Shown here piece after piece: positions 62,224 through 64,000 of a stretch of 64,000 nucleotides of DNA (its first letter is position 1; each line of letters begins with the position of its first letter). Both the position numbers and the translations under genes were made by a program. The notes beneath the pieces were generated by a model that saw only the letters and a list, made by a program, of their open reading frames with translations, was not told the DNA's origin and did no database searches. The DNA is from JAIBAJ01 sp965284645 (lineage in GTDB: Bacteria; Bacteroidota; Bacteroidia; JAIBAJ01). The stretch is from assembly GCA_965284645.1 (NCBI GenBank), contig OZ260106.1:2976001-3040000 (forward strand), given 5' to 3'.

Positions 62224-62388
62224 AACCCAAATTAATCCATAGGAGGATTAATTAATCCGAACTACTTGATTTAGTTGGGTTTACCCCTCCTGAAGAAATT
62301 TCGGGAAAACAGATGTTATAAATTTGGCCATACAAATTGATTTACAACGGGTTAGTCGTTTATGCATTTCTAATGCATAATCTGGGTT
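62224..62388 (-). repeat. AT-rich repeat family 2, copy c (inverted)
   Basis: Left end TTAA-ACCCAAATTAATCC, right end ATGCATAATCTGGGT-TTA. It is the inverse of copy b at 32346 with an extra 15 bases in the middle. The termini are close to those of the 175-bp elements. Confidence 0.82.
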
Positions 62389-62390
62389 TA

Positions 62391-62485
62391 ATTTATAAAT
62401 GGTCCAAAGGCAATTTATAAATTTAGATTGGTAAAGGCGGGTATAAAAGCTGTTTCGGCAAAAAATAGCGAAGCAAAATTGGACT
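62391..62485 (-). repeat. AT-rich repeat family 3 (inverted partner of 51931-52021)
   Basis: Shares CTAAATTTATAAATTGCC, GGACCATTTA and AGTCCAATT/TGCTTCGC blocks, on the complementary strand, with 51931-52021 at roughly 75% identity. It directly abuts family-2 copy c. The remaining intergenic sequence to 62636 holds nothing recognised. Confidence 0.6.
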
Positions 62486-62636
62486 AATTCAGGTATATAA
62501 TCAGTATCAAGCTAAGACGAGTTTTGTCCTTTATTTTTATACTTTTTTAATATCCTACATCCCGCTCTGAGCGCTAATTTGCGTGGTTTAAATCAACCTT
62601 AATCTTAATCCCTATTCCATCAAAATTTTACCCTCT

Positions 62637-64000
62637 ATGAAAAGAACTTTTGGGTGGCTTTTCTGCCTTTCTTGCCTGATTGTTAATCCTTTACTTGCTC
62701 AAACTAAATACGATTTCAATGCGGATATCCATGCCCATATTTCGCTAAAGCCTTACAACAGAAGCTATGGTGAAGGACTTTCAAGCGTTGACCTTTGGAA
62801 CGAACTAAGCGCTCCAGCTCCTAAAGCGTATGGATTTCCTCGCCTAATTGGTGTTTACAACCGGGTACCATCCCTCTCCTGTTCCAATCTCAACAACCTA
62901 GCAAAAGGCAATGTGCGATTGGTCTTTGCCTCCGTCTGTCCTATTCAAAGAGAATTTACCCAAGGTCGACTACTTTCTAAAATGATCATGTGGAACAAAA
63001 GGCGCTGGGAAGAAACCATGGCCTTTTTCAGTGGGGCCAACCTCGAAAAGATCAAAGACCTTAAAAACGACCATGTGGATTATTTTAAGGAAACCCTAAA
63101 TGAACTCCACCTTATCTCACACCTGGCCGATAGCCTTTCACCCGATAAACGTTTCCAATTTAAGGTGGCTCAACAAAGAGACGACATTCGAAAAGCTATT
63201 GAAAACGAACCCAATAGCATCTCCGTTCTACTCAATATCGAAGGAGGCCACTCCCTCGGAACAGGTTTGCCCAGCACCATCGAAATGGAAGAATGTGATC
63301 CGGAAGGTTTAGTAAAACTAATAAAAGATAATGTAGCATCTCTCAAACAACAATACCCCGTTTTTTCAATAGGATTGGCCAATCACTTTTGGAACCAACT
63401 TTGTGGCCAAACCCGCACCAACAATGGGTTCATGTCAACTTTTTTCGATGAACGAATGGGGCAAAACGATGGAATTTCTTCCTATGGTTATGTGGCTATT
63501 CAAGAATTGTTGTCCAACCAAAACGGCAACCGTATTTTGATCGATATCAAACATATGAGTCTCCAAAGCCGCCTTGATTATTACAACTACCTGTCTTCTA
63601 AATATAACAATACCATTCCTATCCTGTACAGTCACGGTGGGGTAAATGGGGTAAGCTGCAGCGATTCGGAATTCAAAATCAATAAAAAAGGAAGCGAGGA
63701 ATTTAAACGCGACAAGGATAAAGACAATAAAAAAGCCTACTTGCACCAGTGGAGTTTTAACCTATACGATGACGAAATTATCCTCATCCATAAATCGCAT
63801 GGACTCATCGGTATAATGCTCGAAGATACACGCTTGGGTGGAAAAGAAGCCATCAGCACTATCCGTAAAACAGTGATCGGCTCCCAACAACAAAAGGATG
63901 AATACCTTAAACTTTTTCTAGCCAATGCCTTTCACATCGTTAAAACCATTGGAGATAAATCAGCCTGGGATATCATTGCCCTTGGTTCCGATTTCGATGG
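62637..64000 (+). CDS. M19-like membrane dipeptidase, exported (3' partial)
   Basis: An open frame of at least 454 residues runs off the window. Signal peptide (MKRTFGWLFCLSCLIV, ending LLAQ), then metal-ligand motifs of the amidohydrolase-type M19 family: His32-x-His34 in DIHAHI, Glu in NIEGGHS, His in LIDIKHMS, His in LYSHGGVNG, and the terminal Asp in ALGSDFDG. The spacing is longer than in classical renal-type dipeptidase because of insertions of charged residues (around KKGSEEFKRDKDKDNKK). It is probably a periplasmic or lipoprotein-like zinc dipeptidase; the remaining C-terminus lies beyond base 64000. Confidence 0.82.
   Translation, partial: MKRTFGWLFCLSCLIVNPLLAQTKYDFNADIHAHISLKPYNRSYGEGLSSVDLWNELSAPAPKAYGFPRLIGVYNRVPSLSCSNLNNLAKGNVRLVFASVCPIQREFTQGRLLSKMIMWNKRRWEETMAFFSGANLEKIKDLKNDHVDYFKETLNELHLISHLADSLSPDKRFQFKVAQQRDDIRKAIENEPNSISVLLNIEGGHSLGTGLPSTIEMEECDPEGLVKLIKDNVASLKQQYPVFSIGLANHFWNQLCGQTRTNNGFMSTFFDERMGQNDGISSYGYVAIQELLSNQNGNRILIDIKHMSLQSRLDYYNYLSSKYNNTIPILYSHGGVNGVSCSDSEFKINKKGSEEFKRDKDKDNKKAYLHQWSFNLYDDEIILIHKSHGLIGIMLEDTRLGGKEAISTIRKTVIGSQQQKDEYLKLFLANAFHIVKTIGDKSAWDIIALGSDFD

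Overview
The window is chromosomal DNA from a member of the Bacteroidota, probably a free-living lineage near the Chitinophagales, Sphingobacteriales or Flavobacteriales. The phylum call rests on several signs seen in the sequence: type IX secretion (T9SS) C-terminal sorting domains on secreted proteins, promoters of the TTG-N18-TAnnTTTG type with weak or no Shine-Dalgarno sites, an RprXY-like two-component pair, a DUF4294 protein, a TonB receptor with a carboxypeptidase-regulatory-like domain, and a RluB-type pseudouridine synthase with a long basic N-terminal tail. No rRNA, CRISPR array, plasmid origin or prophage was seen.

Layout. 1-4.5 kb: alpha/beta hydrolase, DUF2177 protein, an HMA metal-binding protein with an outer-membrane barrel, and tRNA-Arg, tRNA-Pro and tRNA-Ser, each followed by a hairpin terminator. 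4.5-19.3 kb: mainly housekeeping, with a GT-C-like protein, pyrE, a Nudix hydrolase, lactonase-like propeller, holin-like pair, AI-2E family permease, GT2 enzyme, then PhoX-like phosphatase / SRAP / P-loop kinase, and a pseudouridine synthase followed by aroA. 19.3-23 kb: an accessory island with integron-cassette-like inverted repeats and an HxlR regulator divergent from two oxidoreductases. 23-32 kb: truncated methylmalonyl-CoA mutase subunit, trmH, pth, a two-component system, a YitT protein and a T9SS hydrolase. 32.3-36.2 kb: a tandem array of secreted proteins alternating with decayed tail-fibre-like genes. 36.2-41.1 kb: a frameshifted coiled-coil protein and a TonB receptor/lipoprotein operon behind a palindromic operator. 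41.2-42.7 kb: a RAYT-type transposase and repeats. 42.7-50 kb: DUF4294, an AlaDH/PNT-like dehydrogenase, fabI, tRNA-Asp, prolyl oligopeptidase and an OppB-type permease. 50-53 kb: GT39 enzyme, nested mobile repeats and a DUF1801 protein. 53-59.8 kb: a complete TetR-TolC-HlyD-RND efflux operon. 60-64 kb: a secreted cysteine-rich repeat protein and a partial M19-like dipeptidase.

The most unusual content is non-coding. (i) Two 175-bp inverted-terminal-repeat elements differ at about two positions; both are flanked by TTAA, and one sits inside an older repeat so that the empty target site can be reconstructed. (ii) Seven copies of a GC-rich intergenic repeat of about 140-155 bp share conserved ends, and the variable centre of several copies can form different hairpins. 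(iii) In the tandem secreted-protein array, two tail-fibre-like genes lose frame at the same poly-T tract. (iv) A transposase gene carries a 30-bp perfect palindrome and a 24-bp minisatellite inside its reading frame. All function names are from motif reading; no database search was run.
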